Source: Diprion similis
Taxonomy: Eukaryota > Arthropoda > Insecta > Hymenoptera > Diprionidae
Direction of reading: 5' to 3'
Assembly: GCF_021155765.1 (NCBI RefSeq)
Contig: NC_060108.1
Span: forward strand, 18,253,025-18,317,024
Length of the DNA: 64,000 nt
Shown here in pieces: positions 38,288 through 51,022 of the stretch (positions are counted from its first letter, which is position 1; every line of letters begins with the position of its first letter). The notes under the pieces are model-generated. The model did not search any database and was not told the origin of the DNA. It saw only the letters and a program-made list of their open reading frames with translations. The position numbers and the translations under genes were made by a program.

Positions 38288-41200
38288 TATTCAGCCGTTG
38301 CAGGACGATTTCCCGATCCTTCCACAGATCGCCTTAGGATGTCCCTTCGCCCGGAAGTGAGCGCGCATTCGCGTTTCCGATTGCGGTTCAGTCCCCTTGC
38401 CTTTTCGCAAAAATGCTGCTGCACCACCTGCAACCCGCGATACCTATATAACTTATTGCACACCGATTTCTTATCCCGGAATTTTGCTGCCGCGCAGAAA
38501 CGCCAAGAGAAGCAATTCGGACACTCGCGATTTGTACGACGACTAAGTAATAATATCGCTTATTAGACGGTTGTGAGATTATTCGCTGCCAGCTGTCATT
38601 ACACAGATATCGACTAGCCGATGCGTCTCTCTTGCTCGTGTTTATGTCCGGCGCCTTTAGCACCGTCGTCTCTCGCTCGTCTTGTTTTCCTTCGATCGGA
38701 TACATTACGATCGTCGAAACGATTCTCCCCCTTTTCTGCTGCCTCGATCCTCAGTCTCGTTTCCCTCACACGTATGTATGTATGTTACAACAAGAGACAA
38801 TTATACCTGTCCATCACGCAATTTGAGTGATTACCTACAATCGATAAAACAGTGGATAACGATACCGACCACCGTTCACGGTGTTAAGATTTTGGCACTT
38901 GACTCGGAATTACGCGTTCACATTTTTTCACACCCTTCAGTTTGGGACGTTTGGATTTTAACGAAGACGCGCTTATTCTGCCCCCTGCGACAATTAAACA
39001 AACCGCGCGTATAATAATAATGAATAACTCGAGGATTGTACGCATTGTGTGTGTGTATAAGTGCGTATGTTCGAAGGGCATTCTTAGGATAAAGGAAATC
39101 TCTCCTCGTCCCTTTCGGCTTGGGTCGGTGCTTCTGGGGTTTCGACTAATTGTATGTAAATACCGCCAGCTGGGTACACGATCCCGCATATTCTGCAAAA
39201 TGAATGACCGGCCGACAATTTGCTAGCAAAAAAAAAAAAAAAAAATTCACGTTCATGGTTTAGACGGTCGAGAGTTGTATTAATGCATATTAAAGACAAA
39301 ATTGTCGTAAAAGTTGAAGGAGGTAAGAAAATATTTAGATTTTGCCACCAATTATTGCAATATTTTTTATTTATTTTCATGATGAGTTTATTTTTTGTGT
39401 ATCGTGGTCCAATTAATCATTCACCGCGTTTTCGTATATTATATACGCGAATCTTTATAGGGACAAAAATTTGTATGAATTTTTCGTTGAGTTTATAGAA
39501 TTTCTTATATACTTCCCGAGGAGGACAAATTCGCTCTTGAGTTGAACTCTTAACGCGTTTTTAGAGCCCTGATTCAGCCGGTTGCCGAATTAAACCGGGT
39601 GCCATCTCGACTTCTTTCCATTTACCATTTACCATATTTGAACCGCGTATAAGTCGAGAATAATATTCGTTCTATAAATAAAAGAAACCAGCTCGACCAC
39701 TTCCTGTGGAATTTAGGAAACGGAAGTGTGCGAAAACAGGCATGTGACTTTTACAGCGAAAAATCGTTTACATCGAAGAGCAAGTGATCATCATTCCCGC
39801 AAGTCAATTCTTCGAAATTTTCCTACATAAATATATAAGTATGTGATTGAAAATGTGTTACATATGTATACGAAATTCTTTGGAATACCGCCAAAATGAA
39901 TTTTGAACCGTAGAAAGGCTGCGCGCAGATGCATTCTCGGTTAAACTTGAACTTTCTCGTTATGTTCCGTCCAAGTTTCAAAGGTCGGTCAAACGAACGT
40001 GATTCGCGGATGTCTCGGGTATCTATAACGTAGTACCGACCCACCATAAAGTGAAAAATCCCTGTATACGTATCTGGAATGAATAAGAAAAGAGGCGGAC
40101 GCACAACACAATCCTACTTCTCGTAGGTGCGCGGAGGAGCAGCTGTTGTGGCGGTCGCTCTTCGGCGCTCCCACCCTCTAAAAACACCCCCACCCCCAAC
40201 TTCCTCTTTCTGCCCCCTCAGGTATTGATCGTCCTTCTCGCCGCCGGTAACCAGGCCGACATTATCCCCCCTCCCCCTCCCCCACTCCCACACCTACGCC
40301 ACCACCGGCACCCGGCAACAAACCGAAACGGCTGCACCTTCCAGAAACTAACAAATATCGGTTGGCATGTATATTCTACACCCTCATTGTGTACAGCGAT
40401 GCTCGATCCCTCGACGAGATCACTTGTGATCCCTTCATCTTCGTCCCGTCGAGGAATATTCCAGATTTTAATATTTTTTGGACACCGATATACTTGTTGG
40501 ATAAAACCAAGTTCACGGGTATAGGTGTAACAACAACGACGAGATGGTTGATTCGATACCGAACTGTCGAAGAATAATAATATCGGTAGAAAAGCGCGGA
40601 CTAATTCGTGACTCAATGAAATTTTTGAATCTCTGCCAATTTTTCATCAGCACATATTATCCATCCGTCATCGTTTACTCGATCGTGTAAGCGCGAGTGC
40701 TTAAGTTGAATTATCGTATAAATAATAAAAATGTAAAGTGTTGCAAAATAAAAAAAAAATGAATATTAATCATAATAAATAAGTAATGCTATTTGTTTTT
40801 CTTACAACAACGTGTCGTAAAATGTAGACTCGCGGTTCGAACTTTGAAGCTACGTGTATATCCGTGTCTACTTAATGATACACATATACATAATATATAC
40901 ATGTATATGTATACATTACACCCTTGTGTGTGTAGATCGATGTAGGTATAGACGGATGGATCGACGGTGGGTCTCGAACGAAGAGATGTACGAGGAGGGG
41001 GTGGTTTCATGGCTCGAAGGAGAGAGAGAGAGAGAGCTAGGCGCGTATCGATTCGGCCGAAACGGGGGCGAAGGAACCGCCGATTGACCGACATACCGCA
41101 GTGTTCAACCTATTTCTCCGCTCATGCCTATACGTACCTGTGTAGGTGCCTCGCGTACCCTGCTTTGTACCTTACAGGCACAGACAGGCGCATCGAACGC

Positions 41201-41812
41201 GGATGACAAGGACCCCCACCACCCCCATCATCCCCCCTCTGAGAAGAATCGACTCGCGTGGTTTTTACGCCATGGGTATATGTATAGGTGGTAGTGGGTA
41301 TATACCTATTACCCATGTATATACATACATAACGGCTCCCTCATCAATGCCTTCGCATCGCACTTCTATCGAAGATTAGGTACCCTGAACCCGTCCGAAT
41401 ATCCCTATCCAGTTGAGTGGCGTTAAACGAGCTTTAAAGACAATGTCACGCGGCGTCGTACCGAGTGCTCGCGATATCGATGGTTCTCTGTTTTACTACA
41501 AAGATCATGCATCCCCCACCACCCATCATCGTCGTCCTCCTCCTCCTCCTCCTCCTCCTCCTCCTCCTCCTCTTGATCCTCGGCAACGCGGTGAGTTTTA
41601 AGAGGTGCTAAATCCTGAAGAGGGTAAAAAGCACCTTTTGTTTTCGGGACTGCGTCACCACGCAGCAGCCCTTTTTACGCTTCGACGGTAAGATTTATAC
41701 TTTCATTATACACCTACGATATCGATGATAGATGACGGGTTTTCTTCTCAGAGGACGATATCGTCATTCATTGTCACGTTTTTTTCGCATGTAAAGTAAT
41801 TTTCACTAATGT
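38288..41812. other. Upstream DNA and intergenic region
   Basis: 38300-38830 is GC-richer and may carry the 5' UTR and promoter of the 38.2 kb exon. After that come an 18-A run (about 39227-39244), C/T-rich tracts (40180-40300) and a CTC trinucleotide run (41534-41573). Frames on both strands around 40220-40620 come from the CCCCTCC tract and are not called. Confidence 0.5.
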
Positions 41813-41867
41813 CTTAACCTTTCGGCTAACTTGTTTAACGTCCGAAACAAGTTAGCCGGAGGTTAAG
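41813..41867. repeat. Near-perfect hairpin with 23-24 bp arms
   Basis: The left arm 41813-41836 (CTTAACC, CGGCTAACTTGTTT) pairs with the right arm 41845-41867 (AAACAAGTTAGCCGGAGGTTAAG). There is a single mismatch/indel and an 8-base loop AACGTCCG. Pairing does not clearly extend outside. It could be a foldback relic, a cruciform-prone site or a small-RNA precursor. Confidence 0.85.
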
Positions 41868-42043
41868 GCCTTGTTGAACAATAAACATGAAAGCATGGTT
41901 CGTGACATAACGTTTAGTTCAAATTACATCCGCTCTTTATTCCCGTTTCCAATTGTATTAGTTGCGCGCGATCGATTTTTTTTTTTTTTTTTCTTAAAAA
42001 AATTTTTAGATGTGAATTTTACTCTTGTTGGGAATTTGCGCAT

Positions 42044-42212
42044 CATGGTGTCCAGTGGTCCTGGAAATGTCCTTAAATTTTGCTTGTCCTTAAAAAATCC
42101 TGGAAACTATCGATAAATTCTTCTTATGTCGTTGACATATTCTATTTTGAATGTCTTTGAATAATCTGTAAATGTCCTTGAAGTTGTTAAGGATTTTTTA
42201 CCGGACACCATG
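42044..42212. mobile_element. MITE-like element with CATGGTGTCC ends
   Basis: CATGGTGTCCAG at the left is mirrored by GGACACCATG at the right (10 bp perfect). An inner inverted pair lies around AGGATTTTTTA, and three direct copies of AATGTCxTTGA-like words lie inside. The element is about 169 bp long with no coding capacity. An hAT-like non-autonomous element is possible, but no 8-bp duplication was seen. Confidence 0.65.
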
Positions 42213-44003
42213 GTATATTGTGTGAAAAAAAAAAAATACTCTCCTGATTGTACGTGAGAACTCCGGACAATGAAATGATAATATTATCGGGTTACACTCA
42301 AGTACTTGCGATTTGTGAAGCGTTAATTGTTGTACATACAATATCTGAATTGCTCCCGCTATCGTCGGTTACACTTCTCTACGTGTTATAGCATATAGTA
42401 AGCTGTACCCTTTTTGTTAATGCAAAATCGATTAGGTTGCTTTTATCTTCGTATAAATCATACGGTTGCGATAAGTCCGACTACTGCGTGCAGTATCGTG
42501 ACAAGCTATCCGGACGAGCACGCCTGTCGATACGTCGTACATACATGTCGTCACTTGACGTATCTCGTCCTCTATTATACTATCTGACATATCGATTTTT
42601 CTTCTATTGTATAAATGATTAGGCTTAAAGTAGGATGATTCAGTGAACAATACCAAACAATCGTCGATCCAGATTCCGGTCATGAATTTAGTTAAACGTA
42701 GAGTAAATAGGGGCAAAACTGTGCACCTGCACCACCTCGGCTACATTTGAAACGAAAATTGGAGCAAAACCTGCAGTGACATGAAAAATTGTATCTGATT
42801 GCTAATAAAAATCACTCGAAAAGCAGAGAATTGTTAAAAGTCAACAACAACTATTGTCCCCAAAAAATGTGCATCTTTTCTTGCTTTTTTTCCTAATTTG
42901 CTGCGTTTCAGTGCTTCGGAAACTGAAATTTGTACAAGTTGTGCGAAAAACAAGCCGTGATTTTTGTCAGTATGCCAATTCATTCGAATAGTATTTAGAC
43001 ACCATTCTACGCAATTTGCAGCTTGGTCATAGCGTTTGCAGCAAAACAGGATGGCACACGTGGCACATATTACAGTCTTACGGCCGAACTTCTGGAATCG
43101 CCAGAAAAAATTGGAAACACATATTAGGTAGGTACACGCAACGCGTAAAATTATTGTAACGAACGAGTTGGCGAGTGTAAAGTAAAGCTGAACGTTTCTT
43201 AACATTTGAATGATTTGAAACTTTATGCTTTACGATTACCCTTTACATGTACGCATCTTCTTCCTTTTTTACCTAATTACAGGTACCTATATATATTTCG
43301 TCTGCATATCTTCTTTCACCGTTTGCGTATAGCAGTGAGTACGTAACAGAATATAACGTAATGTAACGTAACGTAACGCAGCGCGGAAATACATCAGGTT
43401 CGAAAGAGTTACAAGGGAGATTGGAACGAGAGTGAGTTATAAGAACGAAGATTGCATAATCCGTAGGTTTCGCGAAGACAATCAGGAATCCATTAAACCG
43501 TCGTCACCGCGCCCGATCGGCCGAACCTATAAGAGAGTCCGTAGCGGACCGTAGTTCTCGCGTAACATTGTTTGATTAAATAAGAAGCCAATTGAGCCCC
43601 ATCATCCAATTACTCGCGAATGTGGGAGGGAGGAGGGGCAGAGGGGGGAGGTGGAGGGAAGAACGGATCCCGGCCTCTGCACCTCCTCTCTTTACGTCGA
43701 GGAAATTCGTCATCATACCAGTTGCCGCTTACCCGATAGGTATGTAACTACTGTATACATACTTATATAGGTATGTGTAAGTACATAGAACCTATATGTA
43801 TGGTTAGTGCGAAGTGTGCCTACGCGTATATGCCTATTCATTCCAGAGCTGATGGAAATTCGTCACTTTGCCCGGCCTGTTATCACCCCGCGTTACAGGA
43901 TCCAGTTTTATCCTTTCGCTCTGCAGGGTGTGGAATTAGATTCTCTGATTGTTAAGTGCTTAATGTCACTTCGTATTACGCACTTATTCTAGGCATATTT
44001 AGA

Positions 44004-44039
<36 letters not shown>

Positions 44040-46743
44040 CAGTTTCTGAAGAGAAATGGTGCAGGATGGGAGAGACGATTTTACGCCAATGTTAAAATTT
44101 ACGCATCATTCACGAATCCTGCATGTAAAGTGCAACGTTCAAATTCAATTTGCAGGGACCGAATTCCATGGACACGCTGACACGGTCCGTTACATTAACA
44201 TGTATAATATACATGCATATATATAGGCATATTCATGAATTTTTCCGCTGCAGCTTCCGCGTCATAATTCAGTGACAAGTGAGACATCTGCTCTCGGACT
44301 TTTGAGGGGTGGGAATATGCAGAAGGCCCGAACCATATGCGCGATCTTCGACGTTCGCAGTAAGCTGTCGCTTCTGTCGCCTCGGTCAGAACGGAGGCGA
44401 CATTGACCTTGCCTCGCTCTTTCCCCTATACATCGGCTCTTCGCAGCGCATATATATGTATACATATACATGGGGATTCGGTGCGATTCTGCGACGCATA
44501 ACGTACCTACCTACATACATACATACATAAACGACTAGTGGCGTCCGACACGCGACGGCGTTATTACAATCTCTACTTGCGTTGCAGATCCAAAACTCGA
44601 GCAACACGTTTTCAGTCTATCTCCCCCCCCCCCCCGCTCCTTTCTCCTCTCCTCGCCCAACCCCGCAAGCCTATAGCTATCGAGCAAGAATGCGAAAATG
44701 ATCGATCTTCACTACCAAGGTCACGTTCGATCGAGCTCGGACATTTCGAATCCGCGATTCCGGCACAACTGCGGAAGGCGATCAATCCGCTGGGTTCTCG
44801 AATGTTACAGTTGAGAGGGTGGCTTCGACTCACGCTGCGTACGTACAATTACGACGAATTCTTCGTGCGCACGCGACGAAACTAAAATCACGTAGTAAAT
44901 ATCTTCCTCCTCCGGGAGATCTTGATTACTTTTCGCAAGGTGTCTCTCTGCAGCTGTGCGATCTGATCGCGATCCACGCGAATTCACACACGAGCACTCT
45001 CTTCCACTCGAGGTGAGCAGTCGGATCGCGCCCTTGGCAGGGCTCGGGACCCGCGCGTAGGTGTTGTCCTCGGAACACTGCCCGTCGTCCTCGTCGACGT
45101 TCGCGAACCCTCGACCCCGCGCCCCGGATCGACGAACGGCGAACGGCGAACGGCGAACGGCGCACGCCGACTTCTCTTCGACTAGGCGGCGCAGGGTTCG
45201 AACCCCCGATTACAGGCCTCTGAGCCTCCATCGGCCGAGGATCGAGGCCGCTTCTTAGCCCTGACAACGAATCACGGGATTAGGGCAGTCGCCGGTGCGA
45301 TTTTACACGCCGAATATTTTCATAGCGATGCGGAATTTCACGGTCTACGGATATTTAGACGATGCCTGCACTCCATGACAAATTCTTTGTGCGGTATCGG
45401 GGCTCAAGCAGCTATTTCGTGAACGATCGATGCTCTGCCGATGATGTCCGTTTAGTTACATTACGATCTGATAAGAACGCAGAGAAGAAAAAGAGAAAAT
45501 TTTACTCAAAGGTCAAAAGTGCCGGGAAAGAGCGACACGGCGAGGTTTTTTGGTTAACAATAAAATACCCGTGTCAACTGTAAATATTTTTTATTATGAA
45601 TATAATAGATTTTAGCCGCACATAGTCGTGTTCGCTGATGTTTTACCAAAAAACCTTATATGTCCCTTGTTTCCTGCAGAATGTTGAGTAAATGTAGCAC
45701 CGCACGTTTCGAGAAATCAATTTTTTCCAACCTAAATATGAATGAATTATACTTTTTTTTTTTTACAGTCGAAACATCATCGACTGTCGAATCGGTATCA
45801 ACGGTTTATTCGTCCCGCAAATAATTCCACCTATAATCGACTAAGCATTTTAGTTTGATTACGTATAGAAAGCGTAAGTAATAATAAATGTACACTTCGT
45901 CGATAAGCGAGTCAGACGATCGGAGTCTTTCATTACTTTCGAATTTGTATACGTGTAACATAGACGTACAACCGTCTAGTCTTTCCAGCGAACAGTCTTT
46001 ACAATTTTCTGAATTTCTTTCGAAACCTAAATTTCCTTGCAGAAGTCATGTAATATAAATTGTTCTCCCTACCCTGTTGTTATACGCCGGAACTTGAGTA
46101 GCGCGATAACGAACGAGCAGATTGATTGATAGTTCCTCGGTTATCGAGAAAACTGTACATACATACGTGTCAGAGATTGTTCGAGAGTACATTTTCGCGA
46201 ATCGAAATTAAAAGCTGTCTAATACTTGCGAATCCCGCTGACCTTTTATCAGAGTAGGAGTAGAAGGTTGGACCACACGTGAACCGCCCTCGGGTAGAAT
46301 AAATTCGTGGCTTTTACTCACATTTCTTTATTATATTTTTCGGCTTTCGTTTGTTTCTCGTCGACGAAATCCTGGATTTGCAGTCCTGTTATAAATCTCG
46401 AACCTCGGACGAATCGGTTTTCAGTTTAAATACACGGAAAGTATAATACGCGTAAGCAGTACGCAAAAAAAAAAATAAACCCGCGTGTTAAACTGGTCGT
46501 TACACTTTGCCTGGCGTATTTTGTTTTCTCGGACAATTATGCACACAGATTTACAAAACTTGACAAGAGAGGAAAATAAATAATAATAAAACAGAAACAA
46601 AAGAAAAAAAAATACTAATAAACCGCAATAAAACCACCAGCCCGCAATACGACGAAACGCAGTCACGCTGGGACCTCGATTGAAGTCTGATTCAAACTCT
46701 AATATTCAGCACGTTTACTCCGCGGCATTCGGTCAGTCCTGCA
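42213..46743. other. Intergenic DNA with GC-rich patches
   Basis: It contains a purine-rich tract (43620-43665), a TA run (44005-44038), a 13-C run (44623-44635) and a GC-rich island (44850-45300). Inside the island are four tandem GAACGGC heptamers (45134-45161) and a tRNA B-box-like GGTTCGAACCC (about 45197-45207) without a partner A box. The 123-codon minus-strand frame at 42834-43205 has no recognisable content. Confidence 0.5.
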
Positions 46744-47672
46744 TTACATGTAATATATCGCGAAAGGCAAGGACCACGAACTACGAGCACATTCTCGGTG
46801 CATCTGTCTTGTTCTAACTTCTACGGCTCTGTTGTCTCGGCGTGCCGTCACTCTCGCCACGTTCGGATCGACGTCGGCGGCGACGGTCTGTTGTCGAGAG
46901 TTAAAAGAAGATGAAAGAAGAACGAGGAGAATATGTGACAACGTCATATAGGGTAACCTGGATTTTTGCGCCGCGAGCACCTCTATAATCTGTCGCCGTG
47001 TAACGTATCAAGGAATAACATTACGCGCACCTTTTCACAACTCAGCTGTTTTACTTTTCCGTATTAAAATCGATCCTTTACTTTCGGAAAAATAACAGTC
47101 GGCGAACAATAATATATACCCGCGATTCTCGCATCATCGATCGTTCCCGCACCTTGTATACGTATACAATAGTATGCACGTATGTTACATGCCACCTTAC
47201 CCGGCGTGTGTTAAAATACAAACGACTGGCGCCATCTGACGGGGGACTTTGGAACACGAATTGAAATCTGCCCGCTGTCAATTGTTTGTTTGTTTTGGTC
47301 CGCGGCGTTTATTCATTCGCACGAGCGAACAGATAGCAGAAATCTGATAACGATAACTAACCGAGGAATGAAAACCAACGGAACAAGAAGAAGAGAACAA
47401 TAAGAATAATAGTAGACGGCAAAGGGAAGAACAAATGCGAGCAACTCACATTTATGTATACGTATGCTTATCAATTCTTTACATCTTCACTAGAATTCAA
47501 ATTTACATTTTTTTATCAACGATCCGTGGTCAGGGACAGCGTAATGTGTGTCTATCTTTCTCACACACACACGTTCGAATCACATTCAGTAAACGTGTTT
47601 CTCGCTTTAACTTTGCTTTGGCTTGTCCTCGGTCAATTTTGCCTGCAAAAACCGATACAATTGCGTTTGTAT

Positions 47673-49890
47673 TCATGTTATTGGTAGATTTGTAGGAACA
47701 TCGATGCTTCGACTTACATCTTTAGATTCCGACAAGTATTCTGACGCCTTGCTGGCCAGGTTGCCGATCGTTTCTCCTGCCGTGGCTCCCGTCTCTATTA
47801 CTTGATCGAAGAGCCCGCTAAACGACGTCGGTATATTCAGCTTAGGAAGTTCTGGAAAATGGATCTCCAACTGCTCGTCTCCCGGTTTAACTGAAAATTT
47901 TCTTGTTTTTTTTCTGTGTTTTTTCACATTTCCAATACAGCTCATGCATGACTCCAGGGATTTGGAATTTTGGGATAGGATAGGGACATGGTGGTGTCAT
48001 TCTGTCGCTAATGCTGCCCTTTACTTTTGCAAGTTTTTCTGTGCACTAATATCGTTGCAACTTTGTGGCCCCTCATCCTGCGGATCTTCCGTATCTAGTT
48101 TATTGAGTAAGTAAAGGGGATAGGAATTGTCAAAGATGTTCGGAAAACTCTTACACTGTATGCCAGTATATACTTACTTCCGTAAGCAAAGTTGTAACCT
48201 ATGTTCACGTAATGTTTGGCAAGATCGACACCTTCTGCGGCTTGTTTTGGGTAACAGAAGGAGGCCACGAGAAGACCACCGGTGGTTGTGTACAACGTTT
48301 TCTTGAATGCTCCGCCTCGGAGGCTCAGTATTAGACCAGAAAGAGCTCCGATCCCGATTGCTCCCAGTCGTGGCAAAACGTTACTTTCCTCCTTCAGGTA
48401 CTCGTAGAGGGCTGTAGAAAAAATGAAACATTATGAAGATGAGAGTGTTGTTACACGATTGTGTCCGTTCATGTGTAATCGTTTTTTAAACTTGGTAGTA
48501 AAAATCAACAGAGAATACGATAGTTCGCTGAAAAATTAAGTATTAATTTTGTACAGCATTTTGAAATATTTTATAACCAAGACAGTCCGAGGTTTTTATT
48601 TTTGAAACCGAAATTACATTCGATTCTAGACTGTCTTGCGAGTAAATCATTCGAGAATAGATATTACAAACTAAATCGTATTTAAAAATATTTCCATGAT
48701 CGTGTATTGCAAAGTGAAATTCTGAACCAGAATTACCTTAATTTTGAACGAACATCTTATAGCTACATAAATTCGTTTACTGAATGTAAATTTTGAAATA
48801 TTTGAGATGATAGGGGAAAAAATCATCATAAGAATTAGATCGAAGGAAAAATTATTTGATCCAATTCATCACGAGTCGCACCTGGTATGCTCCTTGCATC
48901 TTTGAGCAACATTTTTTTATATTGTACATGTCGAACTTTGTCTGGATCCATTATAAAAGTCCTTATTAACCAGACGCAACGGGTATCATATGGAAAATTT
49001 TTTCTTCGTCATTTATTTTCTTACAAATTGGAGTAGCTGGAATATGAACAAATAACGTTTGATTGCGAGTCTAGCAGATGCTAAGGAAATATTGCAGTTA
49101 TATCCGGCTCCAAATTTGAATTTCAGCTGATTACAGTGATACAAATAAGCACATCGACTTACATTCACTGTGGGCCACTCCCGTATCTATTTTATCTGTA
49201 ATAGATTCGGTAATATGTTGATACTGCGTGAAAACACCAGACAAGGACTTCCTAATCGTGCCAAAACCCTGTTCCAAGTACGACGGCTCACAATTGACAG
49301 GTGTAGGGCTGAAACAATAAATGTCTGGTTTAGAACATCATAACTCTCGAAAACATAAGCAACTTAGGAAAAATTTTGTCAAATACTGCCGATACTTGTG
49401 CTAAAATTATTCACAAAATGTATGGTAGAACCATCGTTTTCAAGTGTGGGATAAATGGGTACGCGATCGAAAGGATGCCTTACTGGGTTCGTTAGCTCTC
49501 AGGGACGATGAGCCAGATATCCAAGCATCGATTGTAGGCTTGACTGAAAACAATTCTGAGCGTTGATCAATTACTTGCTTTACCATTGGTCCACTTTTGA
49601 AGGTGAGCCAAGCGTATATATCGGCAACTCGGAGGGGCGAATCAGCTTCTTTTCGTCTAGTTCGCAAGGCGTTGGACAATTTGACGGAGGAGGGGCCGGC
49701 TTGACAAGCGGTGTCGCTGCACACAGCCCGCAAGGCATCAGGAATTTCTTGAAAAACTTTAGTAATAAAAATTGTTAAAAATATGAATTGGAAATAGAAT
49801 TCGAAATCAGAGTACTGAAAATTAAAACAAAAGTTTGAAATTTAATGCCTTTCTAATCCGTGACGCGATATTTACCTTGATTCCGTGCAT
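47673..49890 (-). CDS. MICOS complex subunit MIC26/MIC27 (apolipoprotein O family)
   Basis: The product is a mitochondrial inner-membrane protein of the MICOS complex that shapes cristae junctions. I rebuilt five coding exons with matching phases: 49890-49876, 49756-49584, 49308-49163, 48411-48178 and 47890-47718. They give 247 residues before the last donor. Family marks are KKLIRPSELPIY (about residues 41-52), a hydrophobic glycine-rich hairpin (about 127-142 and 150-164: RLGAIGIGALSGL, RGGAFKK, GGLLVASFCYP) and a C-terminal helix-rich tail. Start context is favourable (A at -3), and exon 1 encodes only five residues (MHGIK). Reading on past the last exon's donor GTAAGT reaches a stop at 47673 and adds 14 residues. 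Splicing to an unseen sixth exon is the alternative. Head to head with NCBP2. The family is clear; MIC26 versus MIC27 is not resolved. Confidence 0.9.
48412..49162 (-). other. Intron 3 of MIC26/27 gene, unremarkable
   Basis: A 751-bp AT-rich intron lies between GTAAGT (49162-49157) and CTACAG before the exon starting at 48411. It contains nothing recognisable. The next intron (47891-48177) and the intron at 49309-49583 are also free of features, although the latter keeps a minus-strand frame open by chance. Confidence 0.7.
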
Positions 49891-51022
49891 GTTGGTCGAT
49901 GGATTATTTTCCCTTCTACTTATACCGAACGGTCGGATAACCTATCAAGAGTGTCACTGGTCAGTCAGCTGTACCAGCAGACATTCACGTGACGTAATCG
50001 GCGAAGAGTTTTTGATCGGAACGAGCGGAACGGGCGGAACGCGGACCTGATTATTCAAATTTAATGTCCGCGCGATGTTGGAAAAATTTTCTTTAACACG
50101 CTGCAATTCGTATATGCACAATTCCAACGGTTGTGAGATGCAAATACGCAAGATAACGAGAATTTAAAACGGGTGTTTTTCGGTGCTGTTAAGTCTATGT
50201 GTGTATAACTAACGGTAAAAACATTTTCCCTCTTCGCAATGTCAATCACGCATGCAAGTGAAGATGAAAAAAAACAATTGAGCTTGTTTTTAGCAACTCT
50301 CAACTTGTTCGTTATTCCTTTGCTTTTACATGGTGTTCTCCTTGTCCATGTGTTTTTCCGTCAATTATTAGCCACATGTTGTACGCTTATACCATTGCAT
50401 ACCCGTTATACATCGTCCTGCATCTTGAAGAATTATCTCATCTTTTCCTCAATATCGACATAGTTTTTCAATCGAGGATAACGGTGAACTCATGGACGGT
50501 CCTTATTCACAGATATCGCTGAAATAGGTCATAATAACGACGTGATAAAGATACGTACTTTAACGCCGGTTCGGCCAAATTCGACCAAAGTTCCTGGTTG
50601 GTAGTCGTCGCAACGATCGACCGGCTCTCGACACGTTATGTCTTTACCAAAAATATTGCCAACCGTTGTTTCCAAAATACTATGCACGACGTCCCTCATC
50701 CTCCGTTCTATTGGCCCTTAATTTTTCGCTCACGTTTTACATATCAAACTAATAATTTACCATTTGGATTTGTTCCGTGTTCAGGTTGAATTTCGGGTTG
50801 TGTGGTTCAAATATGGCGGGTTCTTCCCGGTCTCTTTCCAGCTTTCCACTCAGCTCGCGGTCCGCGGTCCGCGTTCCTATCGCACAGAACTTGGAACGCA
50901 GCGTAAACGCCGTAAATGCACGTATGTCGGAGTTTGACGGCGCATTTGACTTTACTGGTCGAATAAACACATTTGGATACTACAAGAGTTGATTATAAAA
51001 TTCACGCTACGAATAGAAAGCG
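49891..51022. promoter_or_regulatory. Divergent intergenic region between MIC26/27 and NCBP2
   Basis: About 1.13 kb separates the two opposed start codons, so promoters for both genes must lie here. Near the NCBP2 side, CAAATATGGCGGG (50808-50820) resembles the YY1/Pleiohomeotic-type AAxATGGCGG motif, often found at the start of housekeeping transcripts. No TATA box is evident for either gene. Whether one bidirectional promoter or two separate ones are used cannot be told from sequence. Confidence 0.5.
50813..50992 (+). CDS. Possible upstream ORF of NCBP2 (59 codons)
   Basis: An ATG-started frame of 59 codons ends at 50992, only 30 bases before the NCBP2 start codon. Its ATG lies inside a YY1-like AATATGGCGGG motif. 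The peptide is Ser/Arg-rich at the N-terminus, with no domain or signal I recognise. If the NCBP2 transcript starts upstream of 50813, this would be a regulatory upstream ORF. If it starts within the motif or downstream, the frame is irrelevant. Coding status is uncertain. Confidence 0.25.
   Translation: MAGSSRSLSSFPLSSRSAVRVPIAQNLERSVNAVNARMSEFDGAFDFTGRINTFGYYKS

Noticed and set aside
42834..43205. 123-codon minus-strand frame, Cys-rich
   Set aside because: No recognisable motif, and AT-rich codon use like its flanks.
45190..45215. tRNA-like B box GGTTCGAACCC
   Set aside because: No A box, no D arm and no cloverleaf on either strand.
49440..49733. 97-codon minus-strand frame within the MIC26/27 gene
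   Set aside because: It is the wrong frame of exon 2 plus intron; the other frame gives the conserved RPSELPIY protein with matching splice phases.
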